NCBI RefSeq assembly: GCF_014384705.1
Contig: NZ_JACRSN010000002.1
Span: forward strand, 62,001-126,000
Length of the DNA: 64,000 nucleotides
Source: Yeguia hominis
GTDB lineage: Bacteria; Bacillota; Clostridia; Oscillospirales; Acutalibacteraceae
Direction of reading: 5' to 3'
In this document: piece by piece, positions 32,823 through 40,858 of the stretch
Layout of the letters: each line of letters starts with the position of its first letter
Position numbering within the stretch: the first letter of the stretch is position 1
Program-made: the position numbers and the translations under genes
The notes under the pieces: generated by a model
Told to the model about the DNA's origin: nothing
Seen by the model: the letters and a program-made list of their open reading frames with translations, nothing else
The model's database searches: none

Positions 32823-34333
32823 GGATGTATCGCTTGTTTATTGCTGATGATGAAAAAAGTGTGATTACGGGATTGCAGCGGAATATCAAATGGGAACAGC
32901 TTGGGATCCGGATTTGCGGAACCGCGCTTAGCGGATCGGAAGCGTTTTCACAGATTCAGAAGCTCAATCCGGATTTTGCGCTGCTGGATATTCGGATGCC
33001 GGAGATGACAGGCCTCGAGATCATTGAGCGGCTTAAGGGCAAAGTCGATACGCTGTTTTTGGTGTTTTCGGGATATGATGAATTCGACTATGTAAAAGAG
33101 GCCATGGATCTGGATGTTGTAGGGTATTTGCTCAAGCCTTCGCGCCTGACCGATATTGAGAAGGCGTTTGTCAAGGCAATTGAGCGCAGGCACAATCTGA
33201 GCCTGATTGACCGGTATTATGATCTTTCGCATAACCAGCAGGATCAGATGGAGGTGGATCCGGATTTCAGCGATTTTATGCAGCTGTTTCCGGGGCTGCG
33301 GCTGTACGCGGCGTTTTTTTGTATTCGTGTCAGCTTTCCGCGCAGGGACTTTTTAAGTGCATATTTTACGACGCGAAAAGCGCTCCTGGCGATTCGTTCG
33401 GACTTCTACCAGATATTTCCGTTTCAAATGAACGGCGGAATCGGCCTGATCGTTGCATTTTTATCGGCAGATGCTTTGGGAGAACGGCAGAAAGAGGCGA
33501 TTTCTGCGATTGAATCGGCTTTGAACGAACAGGAATTGCAGGTGTATTTTGGAATCGGCTCCACGGCCTTTTTGCCCTCGGAAATCAGCGGCTCTATGAA
33601 AAAAGCGACGGTGATGATGACCTATTCCATGTTTTCGGAGGAATCCGGAAACTGGACGCGTCTTTCCGGGCAAAACGACGAGGCTGTTTCAGAGAAAATT
33701 CGGGAATTTACAGGAAAAATCGTTGATGTGCAGAATGATCTGGATTTAAAGGAGGAGATCTCGAATCTGTTACATGCGCTGATGAATGGAAATTTATCGG
33801 TCGAGCAAATTAAATGGATCTGTGCCGACATGATTCATGATATTCACCACAGAATTTTGAACGAGCACAATATTGAACTAAACAAGGTGATCCTGCAGGA
33901 TGACTTTGCCCAAAATTTCTTTTCCTGCACCAAAATGGAAGCGTTGCAGGAACAGCTTTACGGGGTGCTGCTCTCAATCCGGGAATATATCGATGTTTAC
34001 CAGCAGGGCAGAAAAAGTGTCATCATCAACCAGATGAAACAGTATATCCAGTCCAATCTTGACAAGCGGCTTTCTCTGGAAGACTTGGAAGCGGAGTTCT
34101 ACCTCAATACATCGTATATCAGCTATATTTTTAAAAAAGAAACCGGCACGAATCTTTTTACCTACATTACGGATTTGCGGATTGCAAAAGCGCAGAATCT
34201 GCTGCGGAATACCAATATGAAGATTGCGGATATTGCACTGCAGTCCGGGTATCATGATCAGCGGTACTTTTGCCAGGTTTTCAAGCAGAAGTGCGGCGTT
34301 ACCGCTTCGGAATATCGGGAACTGCGGCCGTAA
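32819..34333 (+). CDS. AraC-type response regulator, YesN type
   Basis: 504 residues. The N-terminal receiver has DDE at 10-12, phospho-acceptor Asp57 (ALLDIRMPEM) and Lys in LLKPSR. A long linker of about 270 residues follows, then a C-terminal AraC double helix-turn-helix (LSLEDLEAEFYLNTSYISYIF and a second helix pair ending YFCQVFKQKCG). The start at 32819 overlaps the kinase stop as ATGA; M at 32825 is the alternative. It probably activates the divergent fructoside operon. Confidence 0.93.
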   Translation: MRMYRLFIADDEKSVITGLQRNIKWEQLGIRICGTALSGSEAFSQIQKLNPDFALLDIRMPEMTGLEIIERLKGKVDTLFLVFSGYDEFDYVKEAMDLDVVGYLLKPSRLTDIEKAFVKAIERRHNLSLIDRYYDLSHNQQDQMEVDPDFSDFMQLFPGLRLYAAFFCIRVSFPRRDFLSAYFTTRKALLAIRSDFYQIFPFQMNGGIGLIVAFLSADALGERQKEAISAIESALNEQELQVYFGIGSTAFLPSEISGSMKKATVMMTYSMFSEESGNWTRLSGQNDEAVSEKIREFTGKIVDVQNDLDLKEEISNLLHALMNGNLSVEQIKWICADMIHDIHHRILNEHNIELNKVILQDDFAQNFFSCTKMEALQEQLYGVLLSIREYIDVYQQGRKSVIINQMKQYIQSNLDKRLSLEDLEAEFYLNTSYISYIFKKETGTNLFTYITDLRIAKAQNLLRNTNMKIADIALQSGYHDQRYFCQVFKQKCGVTASEYRELRP

Positions 34334-34337
34334 AACC

Positions 34338-34399
34338 AAAAATCCCTATTGAACCCACAGACGAATCGTTTGACACTGCGGGTTCAATGGGAATTTTTT
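34338..34399. terminator. Bidirectional terminator between convergent units
   Basis: AAAATCCCTATTGAACCCACAG (split as 34338-34349 and 34350-34359) pairs with 34375-34397 with two mismatches around a 15-base loop, followed by T6. It works in both directions for the two-component genes and the phosphate genes. Confidence 0.85.
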
Positions 34400-34475
34400 A
34401 TGTCGAATCACGATTTTTTTAACGGCGTGTTTGTCCGTAGCACAGAGAAAAGGGCGTTTTCTGAGCCGGACGCAT

Positions 34476-35102
34476 TCAGGTGTTTTTCATAATCACGCTT
34501 TCCACAACGTCGGCTGCGTGTTCACAGGCATCGCAGCAGCGCTCAAAGCGCCCGAAAATTTCCGTCCAGACAAGGACTTTCAGCGGATCCTTCTCATCTT
34601 CGTAAAGAGTGCGGACTGCACGCATATAGAGCGCGTCGCCTTGCTCCTCCAGCGTATTGATTTCGATGATGTGCTTCAGAAGGGAAGCCGATCCCCGAAA
34701 ATGCCGGAATTCCTGCATGATCGCTTCCAGCGTGCGGCAGCATTCCGAAATGAGCGCAGTAAACGCGGGCGCATCCGGATGCAGGGTTTGTACATTGAAA
34801 ATATAAAGCCCGATTACAATATCCTCCACCCGGTCGGTTACTTCATCAATTTCATGAGAAAGTGCAGCGATATCCTCGCGCTCGATCGGTGTGAGAAATT
34901 CTTTGTGGAGACGGTCTGTCAGATGATGTTTTTCCATATCGGCCTGATGTTCAATCTCATGTATCTGCTGCATGTGTGCATGGAGCGACTCTGGCTGATA
35001 GGTGTCGATCACCGCAGACAGTTTTGCAGACGCCGCGCAGCAAAAGCCGACAGCCGTCACGAATGCCTCAAAATAATCGGAATCCTTTGTACGCATTTTC
35101 AT
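34476..35102 (-). CDS. DUF47/PhoU-like phosphate transport regulator
   Basis: A 208-residue all-helical protein of the YkaA/DUF47 family (EFLTPIEREDIAALSHEIDEVTDRVEDI is the recognisable core, residues about 68-95). Such proteins are almost always paired with PiT transporters and are thought to regulate them. It lies 18 bases downstream of the PiT gene on the same strand. Confidence 0.9.
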   Translation of the reverse strand: MKMRTKDSDYFEAFVTAVGFCCAASAKLSAVIDTYQPESLHAHMQQIHEIEHQADMEKHHLTDRLHKEFLTPIEREDIAALSHEIDEVTDRVEDIVIGLYIFNVQTLHPDAPAFTALISECCRTLEAIMQEFRHFRGSASLLKHIIEINTLEEQGDALYMRAVRTLYEDEKDPLKVLVWTEIFGRFERCCDACEHAADVVESVIMKNT

Positions 35103-35120
35103 GGAAGATCCTCCTGCTTT

Positions 35121-36173
35121 TTAAAAAATGGCAATAAAAAATTTCGCCATGAGATACCCGATCAGGCCACATCCCGGAAAGGTCAAAACCCAGGTGAGGA
35201 CCATCTCTTTGACAATGCTCCAGTTGACGTTGGAAAGACGTTTTGCAGCGCCGACACCCATGATTGCGGTCGTTTTGGTGTGCGTAGTGCTGACGGGAAT
35301 ACCGGTCAGCGAAGACAGCAGCAGACAGCCTGCACCGGCAAGATCTGCAGAGAACCCTTCGTATTTTTCCAGTTTGACCATATCCATGCCGACGGATTTG
35401 ATGATCCGGTAGCCGCCGATCGAGGTGCCGAGCCCCATGACGGCGGAACACAGCAGCATCAGCCAGACCGGAATCGTAAAGGTTGTTACAGTATCCGTTC
35501 CCTGGGCAAGAAAAATCCCGAGCATAAAAACGCCCATAAATTTTTGACCGTCCTGTGCGCCGTGCATGAAAGCCATCGCGGCACCGCCTGCGACTTGTGC
35601 ACCGCCGAAAAAGCGGGTCGTTTTCCGGCGATCCATACGCCTGCAAAAAAACGCGGTCAGTTTTACGCAAAGCCAGCCCATGAAAAATCCCAGCAGGGTC
35701 GAAAGAACCAGGCCGTAAAGGACTTTCATCCACTCCCGCCCGTTGATGCCGGAAAGGCCGTTGTGCAGTGCGATGGCAGACCCGGAAAGCCCGGCAATCA
35801 ATGCGTGGCTTTCGCTTGTTGGAATGCCGAATGCCCATGCGGCCGTCGCCCAGGTGACAATCGCAAAAAGCGCAGCGCAAAGTGCGACAAGCGCCGTGTG
35901 GGGATCCCCACGGAAATCGACCATGTTGTAGATGGTTTCCGCCACGGTGGCGTTGACGGCGGTCATAAATAGGACGCCGAGAAAATTAAAAACAGCCGCC
36001 ATGAGAATTGCGGACCGCACGGAAATGGAACGGGTCGATACGCAGGTCGCAATGGCGTTCGGCGCATCAGTCCATCCGTTTACCAGAATCACGCCGAGCG
36101 TCAAGAGTACGGTGATCAGAAGGGCCGGACTGTGCATCAGCTGCGAAAGAAAATCAGAAAATTCGATGGTCAT
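35121..36173 (-). CDS. PiT-family inorganic phosphate transporter
   Basis: Phosphate/cation symporter of 350 residues with about ten membrane helices. The duplicated PiT signature is visible as NGWTDAPNAIATCVSTR near the N-terminus and GAQDGQKFMG plus VSTTHTKTTAIMGVG in the second half. The frame opens at 36311, but GGAAGG eight bases before ATG 36173 and the hydrophobic start M-T-I-E-F-S-D support 36173. It is cotranscribed with the DUF47 gene. Confidence 0.93.
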   Translation of the reverse strand: MTIEFSDFLSQLMHSPALLITVLLTLGVILVNGWTDAPNAIATCVSTRSISVRSAILMAAVFNFLGVLFMTAVNATVAETIYNMVDFRGDPHTALVALCAALFAIVTWATAAWAFGIPTSESHALIAGLSGSAIALHNGLSGINGREWMKVLYGLVLSTLLGFFMGWLCVKLTAFFCRRMDRRKTTRFFGGAQVAGGAAMAFMHGAQDGQKFMGVFMLGIFLAQGTDTVTTFTIPVWLMLLCSAVMGLGTSIGGYRIIKSVGMDMVKLEKYEGFSADLAGAGCLLLSSLTGIPVSTTHTKTTAIMGVGAAKRLSNVNWSIVKEMVLTWVLTFPGCGLIGYLMAKFFIAIF

Positions 36174-36270
36174 GACAGATTCCTTCCCGCGATGGATTTT
36201 GGGATGAGAAGCAGCGGCCGGACTTTTGGTGTGTAAGCAGGCTTGTCCCAAGTCCCATTCTAGTTTACAC

Positions 36271-36309
36271 AAAAAAAGAGCGGAAAAACCGCGAAAGCAG
36301 TCTTTCCGC
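36271..36309 (-). terminator. Terminator after the flavin transporter gene
   Basis: Read on the minus strand, GCGGAAA (36309-36303) pairs with TTTCCGC (36286-36280), with an inner GCGG/CCGC option, followed by T7 (36277-36271). It lies just after the stop of the ECF transporter gene. Confidence 0.8.
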
Positions 36310-36329
36310 AAAAAATCAATGCGTGAAAT

Positions 36330-36983
36330 TTAAATTTTACCCTGCATGACCAGAATGAGAAGAACGCAGGTTACAAGGAGAAGAAAGCAGAACAGGACAA
36401 CGCCTGGCCGAAACTTTCCTTTTGGGGCATCTTCCTCCGGCTTAGGAAGCAGGTTCGCTTTGCGCAGCGCAGAAACGACCGGCTTATAAAGCAGCATGGT
36501 GAAGGCGGCATTCAAGCCGCCCTTGAGCAGATTGAACGGCAGAAACGCGGGAATAAGCAGTTCGGCAACGGCCTGACGCGGATATCCCATATAGAGCGGG
36601 GTGATGAGATAGTTCCACAAAAGCATCACCAAAGTCATGAATAGGGTTCCGGCGGCAAGACCGATGGCAGCACCGCCGAGGGTACGCTTGCGCTTATAAA
36701 TCAGTGCAGCTGTGCAGGAAAAAGCGCAGGTTGAGAGAATGTTCATTATGCAGCCGATGATGCCGGTGTCACTGACGGTAAACATCTCCACAATCGAAAC
36801 GAGAAAAGAAATCAGAAACGAAGAAAGCGGTCCAAACAGAAATCCGCCGATGGTGATGACGACGTCTTTTGGCTCGTATTTGAGAAACAGAACGACTGGA
36901 ATGCGGATCACCGCCATCACGAGAAAGGCAAGCGCACACAGCATCGCAACAATACATAGTTTTTTGGTTTTTTGACTCATCAT
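36330..36983 (-). CDS. ribU: ECF transporter S component, riboflavin type
   Basis: Substrate-binding membrane subunit of an energy-coupling-factor vitamin transporter, 217 residues and about six helices (LCIVAMLCALAFLVMAVI first). The RibU-like motif PKDVVITIGGFLFGP follows the first helix. The FMN riboswitch directly upstream indicates riboflavin or FMN-related cargo. I place the start at ATG 36983, eight bases after GGAGG; the frame runs upstream to 37082 through the riboswitch terminator and cannot be coding. The ATPase/T subunits must be elsewhere. Confidence 0.9.
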   Translation of the reverse strand: MMSQKTKKLCIVAMLCALAFLVMAVIRIPVVLFLKYEPKDVVITIGGFLFGPLSSFLISFLVSIVEMFTVSDTGIIGCIMNILSTCAFSCTAALIYKRKRTLGGAAIGLAAGTLFMTLVMLLWNYLITPLYMGYPRQAVAELLIPAFLPFNLLKGGLNAAFTMLLYKPVVSALRKANLLPKPEEDAPKGKFRPGVVLFCFLLLVTCVLLILVMQGKI

Positions 36984-37037
36984 GAAAAATCCCTCCGTGT
37001 CATGCGTGTGGCTCCAAAACAGGGGCAACACAAGAAT

Positions 37038-37081
37038 AGCACCTGAACGGTTTCCCTTCAGGTGCTGACAAATCAGGTGCA
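37038..37081 (-). terminator. Expression platform of the FMN riboswitch
   Basis: On the minus strand AGCACCTGAA (37066-37057) pairs with TTCAGGTGCT (37047-37038), a perfect 10-bp stem. A second copy of GCACCTGA lies just upstream (37081-37074) and can compete for the same 3' arm, giving alternative structures. The T-tract after the stem is weak (ATTCTTGTGTT). Confidence 0.75.
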
Positions 37082-37109
37082 CGGATCAAATCCAATGATT
37101 TCTGCACGC

Positions 37110-37215
37110 CTTCTTCCATCCAGACTATACTGTCGGTTTTGGAATTGCACCAAATCGTACGCTTTCGCGTTCGCGGACTATACCGCCGGTCGGGAATTAC
37201 ACCCTGCCCTGAAGA
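37110..37215 (-). ncRNA. FMN riboswitch (RFN element)
   Basis: The minus strand carries the conserved core in order: TCTTCAGGGCAGGGTG, then AATTCCCGACCGGCGGT, TAGTCCGCGA, TTTGGTGCAATTCC, AAACCGACAGT and ATAGTCTGGATGGAAGAAG. All six arms of the RFN fold can be drawn. It represses the flavin transporter gene when FMN is abundant. Confidence 0.96.
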
Positions 37216-37238
37216 CTTTGTATTCAGATGACAATTTT

Positions 37239-37267
37239 ATTATAGAAAGCTTTATGCGTGTTGTCAA
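37239..37267 (-). promoter_or_regulatory. Perfect consensus promoter for the riboswitch-flavin transporter unit
   Basis: On the minus strand TTGACA (37267-37262), 17 bases, TATAAT (37244-37239). The start would fall near 37232, about 17 bases before the aptamer. Confidence 0.9.
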
Positions 37268-37305
37268 CAAGAAGTTGCAGTCTTTTTCCGGTAAAGCGTG
37301 TAGGA

Positions 37306-37336
37306 CTACAATGAAAAAATCACCGGATTTTGCAAG
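37306..37336 (+). repeat. Left copy of a 31-bp direct repeat flanking the decayed IS
   Basis: CTACAATG followed by AAAAAATCACCGGATTTTGCAAG; identical to 38349-38379. It is preceded by TGTAGGA, so TGTAG-GA-CTACA forms a dyad at its left edge. Starting at ATG, 26 bases lie wholly outside the element's TGTAGG ends. Confidence 0.85.
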
Positions 37337-38353
37337 TGTAGGTTTGTCAAACAAATTAGACAGCGAACTCGGAGGGAGAGAGTCAGCGGAGGGGTCTCAT
37401 GGGTAAGTTGTTAGAGTGACGATTGTGAACGGCAAGCTGCTTTGTGAAATCATCCAGAGAATAGAAAGCGTGGCAGGAGTAAAAACGTTTCTGATCCTCG
37501 CGGCGGTTGCGCTCGACCTTGCCGTTGTGGCGCGGGGCATACGGGCGAATGCGCTTGTGGCAAACGCCCAGCTCAGCGGCAGTCTTTTTCAAACAGCGTC
37601 GGTAAGTCGCGATTGCTGCCAGAAAAGCGGTTCGTAAACTCAAAGCCGTTGTCCGTCTGAACACACTCCGCCTTGATGCCGCGGCGCGCATATACCACAC
37701 TTTCAGTCTGCGCAGGAAATCCGCCGAGGAATAGGTAGACTGCTCCGGATAGGCGGCGAGGAAACGCAGGCGTGTGAACTCGTCAATGGCGGTGTACTGG
37801 AACAGCCGAAGCTCCGGATTCGCAATGCACTTACGCGGCACGACCTTCACGTCGACCTGAACACGCTCGCCGGGATAGGTCATCTGCTCATACGGCTTGG
37901 GCTTGTTTGCGCATGACACGGAACAGACTTTCCGGACAGCGTGTATAGCCGCGCTGCCGCAGGCGGTGGCAAAGTTCGATCATGCCCAGGGTCGGGTTCC
38001 TGCGGCGCATGCCGCGGATGAGCTTCCGTTCGGCCTCCGTGTGCTGATTCGGATGACTGTGCGGCCGCCTAGACTGCCAGGCCAGGGACGCCGCACTTCC
38101 GTCCCAGCGCTGCTTCCAGAAGTAGATGTACGACCGGCTCTTGTTGTACTTCCGACTGGCGCGGCTGACGCCGTATTTCTCCGCGTACTTCATTAGGAAT
38201 TGCCGATATGCCATGTCTTGTGTTATACTCTTTTTCATGAGGGATATGGTCTCCTTTCAGCGAGTTGTGGTGTGACAACTTAACTTTAACTCATGAGCCC
38301 CTATCTCTCATACCTTTTTTATTCAATTGTCCAATATGTATTGTAGTCCTACA
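37337..38353 (-). mobile_element. Decayed IS481-like insertion sequence
   Basis: About 1017 bases. Both ends read inward from TGTAGG (37337 and the complement of 38347-38353), with an imperfect terminal match continuing to a shared ATTnGACA about 20 bases in. It contains a broken transposase on the minus strand and is flanked by direct repeats. It lies between the divergent flavin-transporter and metK promoters. Confidence 0.75.
37383..38238 (-). pseudogene. IS481/IS3-like transposase, multiply frameshifted
   Basis: Two minus-strand reading frames make up the remnant: 38238-37888 (helix-turn-helix part, LIRGMRRRNPTLGMIELCHRL) and 37919-37383 (integrase core, ERVQVDVKVVP, then RIRPYAPRHNGKVERNRRED). 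They meet out of frame near 37895-37915. Inside the second, residues after KVWY are out of frame: a +2 change at the TATAT of 37690-37694 and a +1 change in the T-run 37585-37589 cancel each other, but the region between, which in the other frame reads ECVQTDNGFEFTNRF, contains the catalytic Asp. The C-terminus ends early (LPMRPLR). Not functional as sequenced. Confidence 0.88.
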
Positions 38354-38379
38354 ATGAAAAAATCACCGGATTTTGCAAG
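38349..38379 (+). repeat. Right copy of the 31-bp direct repeat
   Basis: Identical to 37306-37336 and preceded by TTGTAGTC, so TTGTAG-TC-CTACAA forms a dyad at the IS right edge. The metK -35 begins five bases after the repeat. Confidence 0.85.
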
Positions 38380-38383
38380 ACAG

Positions 38384-38411
38384 TTGACAAGCTATCAGTT
38401 TATGGTATAAT
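38384..38411 (+). promoter_or_regulatory. Promoter for the SAM riboswitch-metK-luxS unit
   Basis: TTGACA (38384-38389), 16 bases, TATAAT (38406-38411) with extended TGG. The leader to metK is about 270 bases; 120 of these precede the aptamer and have no assigned function. Confidence 0.88.
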
Positions 38412-38541
38412 AAAATTGTCGAAATTTTTGTTGCGGTGAGCCGGACAAAGCTGCCGTGCTGCGAAAAGACACAGGCAGAAATCACGGGAAAGCGCTTTGG
38501 GCTGGATTTACCGGGAAACGATCTTTACAATTTCATAAAAA

Positions 38542-38636
38542 CTTATCAAGAGTGGCGGAGGGAACAGGCCCTGTGATGCCCGGCAACCTGCAATTTGCAA
38601 GGTGCCAAATCCTGCGGTAGAAACCGAAAGATGAGT
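38542..38636 (+). ncRNA. SAM-I riboswitch (S box)
   Basis: Core elements appear in order: CTTATCAAGAG, GGAGGGAACAGGCCC, GATGCCCGGCAACC, AAGGTGCCAAATCC and GAAAGATGAG. This is the standard SAM-I aptamer. It is followed at once by an intrinsic terminator, giving transcriptional shut-off when S-adenosylmethionine is high. Confidence 0.96.
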
Positions 38637-38642
38637 CGTTGA

Positions 38643-38674
38643 CGCCGTCCGGTTTTGCCGGGCGGCGATTTTTT
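38643..38674 (+). terminator. SAM riboswitch terminator
   Basis: CGCCGTCCGG (38643-38652) pairs with CCGGGCGGCG (38658-38667) with one G-U, followed by a T-run (38669-38675). It ends just before the metK ribosome-binding site AGGAGG. Confidence 0.92.
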
Positions 38675-38690
38675 TCAGGAGGCGAAAAGA

Positions 38691-39881
38691 ATGTCAAAAT
38701 TCCTTTTTACATCAGAATCTGTTACGGAAGGACATCCGGATAAAGTTTGCGATCAGATTTCGGATGCTGTGTTGGATGCAATTTTGGAGAAGGATCCAAT
38801 GGCACACGTTGCCTGCGAGGTAACGGCGACGACCGGCGTGATCCATGTGATGGGAGAAATTTCCACAGAATGCTATGTCGATATTCCTGCGGTTGTGCGC
38901 AATGTTGTGCGCGAAATCGGTTATGACGATCCGCGCTGCGGGTTTGACGGGAATACCTGCGGCGTGATTACATCGATTGATATGCAGTCCCCGGATATTG
39001 CGATGGGGGTCAATGAGTCTTTTGAAGCGCGATCCGGCTCTACGGACGCGGACGACTTGGCCGGCGCCGGAGACCAGGGAATGATGTTCGGCTACGCCTG
39101 CGATGAGACGCCGGAATTGATGCCGCTGCCGATTTCCCTTGCACACCGCCTTGCAAAGCGGATGGCGGAGGTCCGTAAGGACGGAACGCTGCCGTATCTG
39201 CGTCCGGACGGAAAAACGCAGGTAACGGTGGAATATGAAGATGGGCTTCCCAAACGGATCGACTCTGTGGTGCTTTCGACACAGCATGATGCCGAGGTTT
39301 CTCTGGAGACGATTCGCCGGGATTTGATCCGCCTGGTCGCAGAGCCGATTCTGGACAAGAAGCTTCTCGATGCCGATACAAAATATTATGTAAATCCGAC
39401 CGGCCGGTTTGTCGTCGGCGGCCCTGTTGGAGACAGCGGCCTGACCGGCCGGAAGATCATTGTCGATACCTACGGCGGTTTTGGCCGTCACGGCGGCGGC
39501 GCGTTTTCCGGCAAAGACCCGACAAAGGTTGACCGCTCTGCGGCCTATGCAGCGCGGCATGTCGCAAAAAACCTGGTGGCAGCAGGACTTGCCAAACGCT
39601 GTGAGGTGCAGCTTGCCTATGCGATCGGCGTCGCGCATCCGCTTTCTGTGATGGTGGATACCTTCGGCACGTCGGAATATGATGCGGAAACGCTCGCGAA
39701 GGCCGTAACGAAAGTATTCGATCTGCGTCCGGCGGCAATTATCCGCAATCTGGATCTGCGCCGGCCGATTTACCGTTCGCTTGCAGCGTACGGCCATATG
39801 GGCCGTGAAGAGCTGCATGTTGCATGGGAGAAGACGGACAAGACGGATGCGCTGCTGGCAGCGGTGCGAAAAGGGGAATAA
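38691..39881 (+). CDS. metK: S-adenosylmethionine synthetase
   Basis: Makes SAM from methionine and ATP, 396 residues. It has SESVTEGHPDKVCDQ at the N-terminus, GAGDQGMMFGYA near residue 125 and the P-loop-like GGGAFSGKDPTKVDRSAAY near 265. The frame extends upstream to 38655 through the riboswitch terminator, so ATG 38691, after AGGAGGCG, is the start. It is three bases from luxS. Confidence 0.98.
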   Translation: MSKFLFTSESVTEGHPDKVCDQISDAVLDAILEKDPMAHVACEVTATTGVIHVMGEISTECYVDIPAVVRNVVREIGYDDPRCGFDGNTCGVITSIDMQSPDIAMGVNESFEARSGSTDADDLAGAGDQGMMFGYACDETPELMPLPISLAHRLAKRMAEVRKDGTLPYLRPDGKTQVTVEYEDGLPKRIDSVVLSTQHDAEVSLETIRRDLIRLVAEPILDKKLLDADTKYYVNPTGRFVVGGPVGDSGLTGRKIIVDTYGGFGRHGGGAFSGKDPTKVDRSAAYAARHVAKNLVAAGLAKRCEVQLAYAIGVAHPLSVMVDTFGTSEYDAETLAKAVTKVFDLRPAAIIRNLDLRRPIYRSLAAYGHMGREELHVAWEKTDKTDALLAAVRKGE

Positions 39882-39884
39882 CGA

Positions 39885-40340
39885 ATGGACAAGATTGCAA
39901 GTTTCCAGGTGAACCACAATACCCTGCATCGGGGTATTTACGTTTCCCGCGTGGATGGCGATGTTGTGACCTATGATCTTCGGATGCGGGAACCGAATTG
40001 TCCGCCGTTTCTTCAGAATGCGGCCCTGCATACCATCGAGCATCTCTTTGCGACCTTTGCGCGCAATTCGGAATACCGGGACAGTGTAATTTATTTCGGG
40101 CCAATGGGCTGCCGCACCGGGTGCTATTTTTTGCTTCGCGATACAGTTTCCCGGGAAGAAGCGGTTGCGCTGATCAAAGACGTTTTTCAGAAAATTGCGG
40201 CCTATACCGGAGAAATTCCGGGTTGTGCGCCGGAAGAATGCGGAAATTATCTCGAACATGATCTTGCGGGCGCAGTTCGGGAAGCACGGGAATTTTCTTC
40301 TGTGATTGCGGACTGGGATGCATCAAAATTAACGTATTGA
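39885..40340 (+). CDS. luxS: S-ribosylhomocysteine lyase
   Basis: Cleaves S-ribosylhomocysteine to homocysteine and the autoinducer-2 precursor. 151 residues. Metal ligands are His49 and His53 (LHTIEH) and Cys119 (ECGNY); the catalytic Cys lies in GCRTGCY (about residue 76-80). It is cotranscribed with metK under the SAM riboswitch, so AI-2 precursor formation is tied to SAM level. A Pfs/MtnN nucleosidase is not in the window. Confidence 0.96.
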   Translation: MDKIASFQVNHNTLHRGIYVSRVDGDVVTYDLRMREPNCPPFLQNAALHTIEHLFATFARNSEYRDSVIYFGPMGCRTGCYFLLRDTVSREEAVALIKDVFQKIAAYTGEIPGCAPEECGNYLEHDLAGAVREAREFSSVIADWDASKLTY

Positions 40341-40351
40341 TGGGAACGTCT

Positions 40352-40390
40352 GGCCCTTTGCTGTTTGCAGAGGGCCTGCTTCTTTTTAAA
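40352..40390 (+). terminator. Terminator after luxS
   Basis: GGCCCTTTGC (40352-40361) pairs with GCAGAGGGCC (40367-40376) with one wobble, then TGCTTCTTTTT. Confidence 0.88.
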
Positions 40391-40451
40391 GGCGGACGGT
40401 CATTTTGTTTTCTTTTGCATAACATGGTAAAAGGAAGCGGGGTGAACCGGT

Positions 40452-40778
40452 ATGCTGGAAATCATCGGAACCATACTGCTCTTGCTGTTTGCCGTTTTGG
40501 GAATGGCAGAAACCGGCCGGATTTTGATGGCGTTTCTGCTGCGTCCAAAGAAAAAAGGCAAGGTTTCGGTTGAGGTGCGTTTTTGCGGACACAACGAAGA
40601 GGCGGAATACATTCTGCGCAGCGCGATTGCGCGGATGCGCTGGATGGGCGGCCGGGAAGAAAAGGAGATTCTGTGCATCGACGAGGGCATGGATCCCGAA
40701 ACGCGAAAAGTTTGCGAAATTCTTGCGCGGCGGTATCCGATCGTACATATTTGCCGGAAAGAAGCCGACGGTAAATAG
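40452..40778 (+). CDS. Small membrane-anchored protein of unknown function, 108 aa
   Basis: One N-terminal hydrophobic helix (residues 2-20, IIGTILLLLFAVLGMAETG), a basic KKKGK, then a soluble domain of about 75 residues with VEVRFCGHNEEAEYILRSAI and ILCIDEGMDPETRKVCEIL. I do not recognise the family. The soluble part, with alternating hydrophobic strand and helix and a DxGxD-like turn, resembles a truncated glycosyltransferase- or Rossmann-like half, but this is weak. It is probably cotranscribed with recD2, 80 bases downstream. Confidence 0.7.
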   Translation: MLEIIGTILLLLFAVLGMAETGRILMAFLLRPKKKGKVSVEVRFCGHNEEAEYILRSAIARMRWMGGREEKEILCIDEGMDPETRKVCEILARRYPIVHICRKEADGK

Positions 40779-40858
40779 ACGAGGACCGCGTAAAAGTGCG
40801 AACAGAAGGCCGTTTTCCGTCCTGGATCAGGAACGGCAGGAAGAAACAGGGGAATGCA

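Noticed and set aside
34431..35972. A plus-strand open frame opposite the DUF47 and PiT genes
   Set aside because: Antisense to two well-supported genes; no domain.
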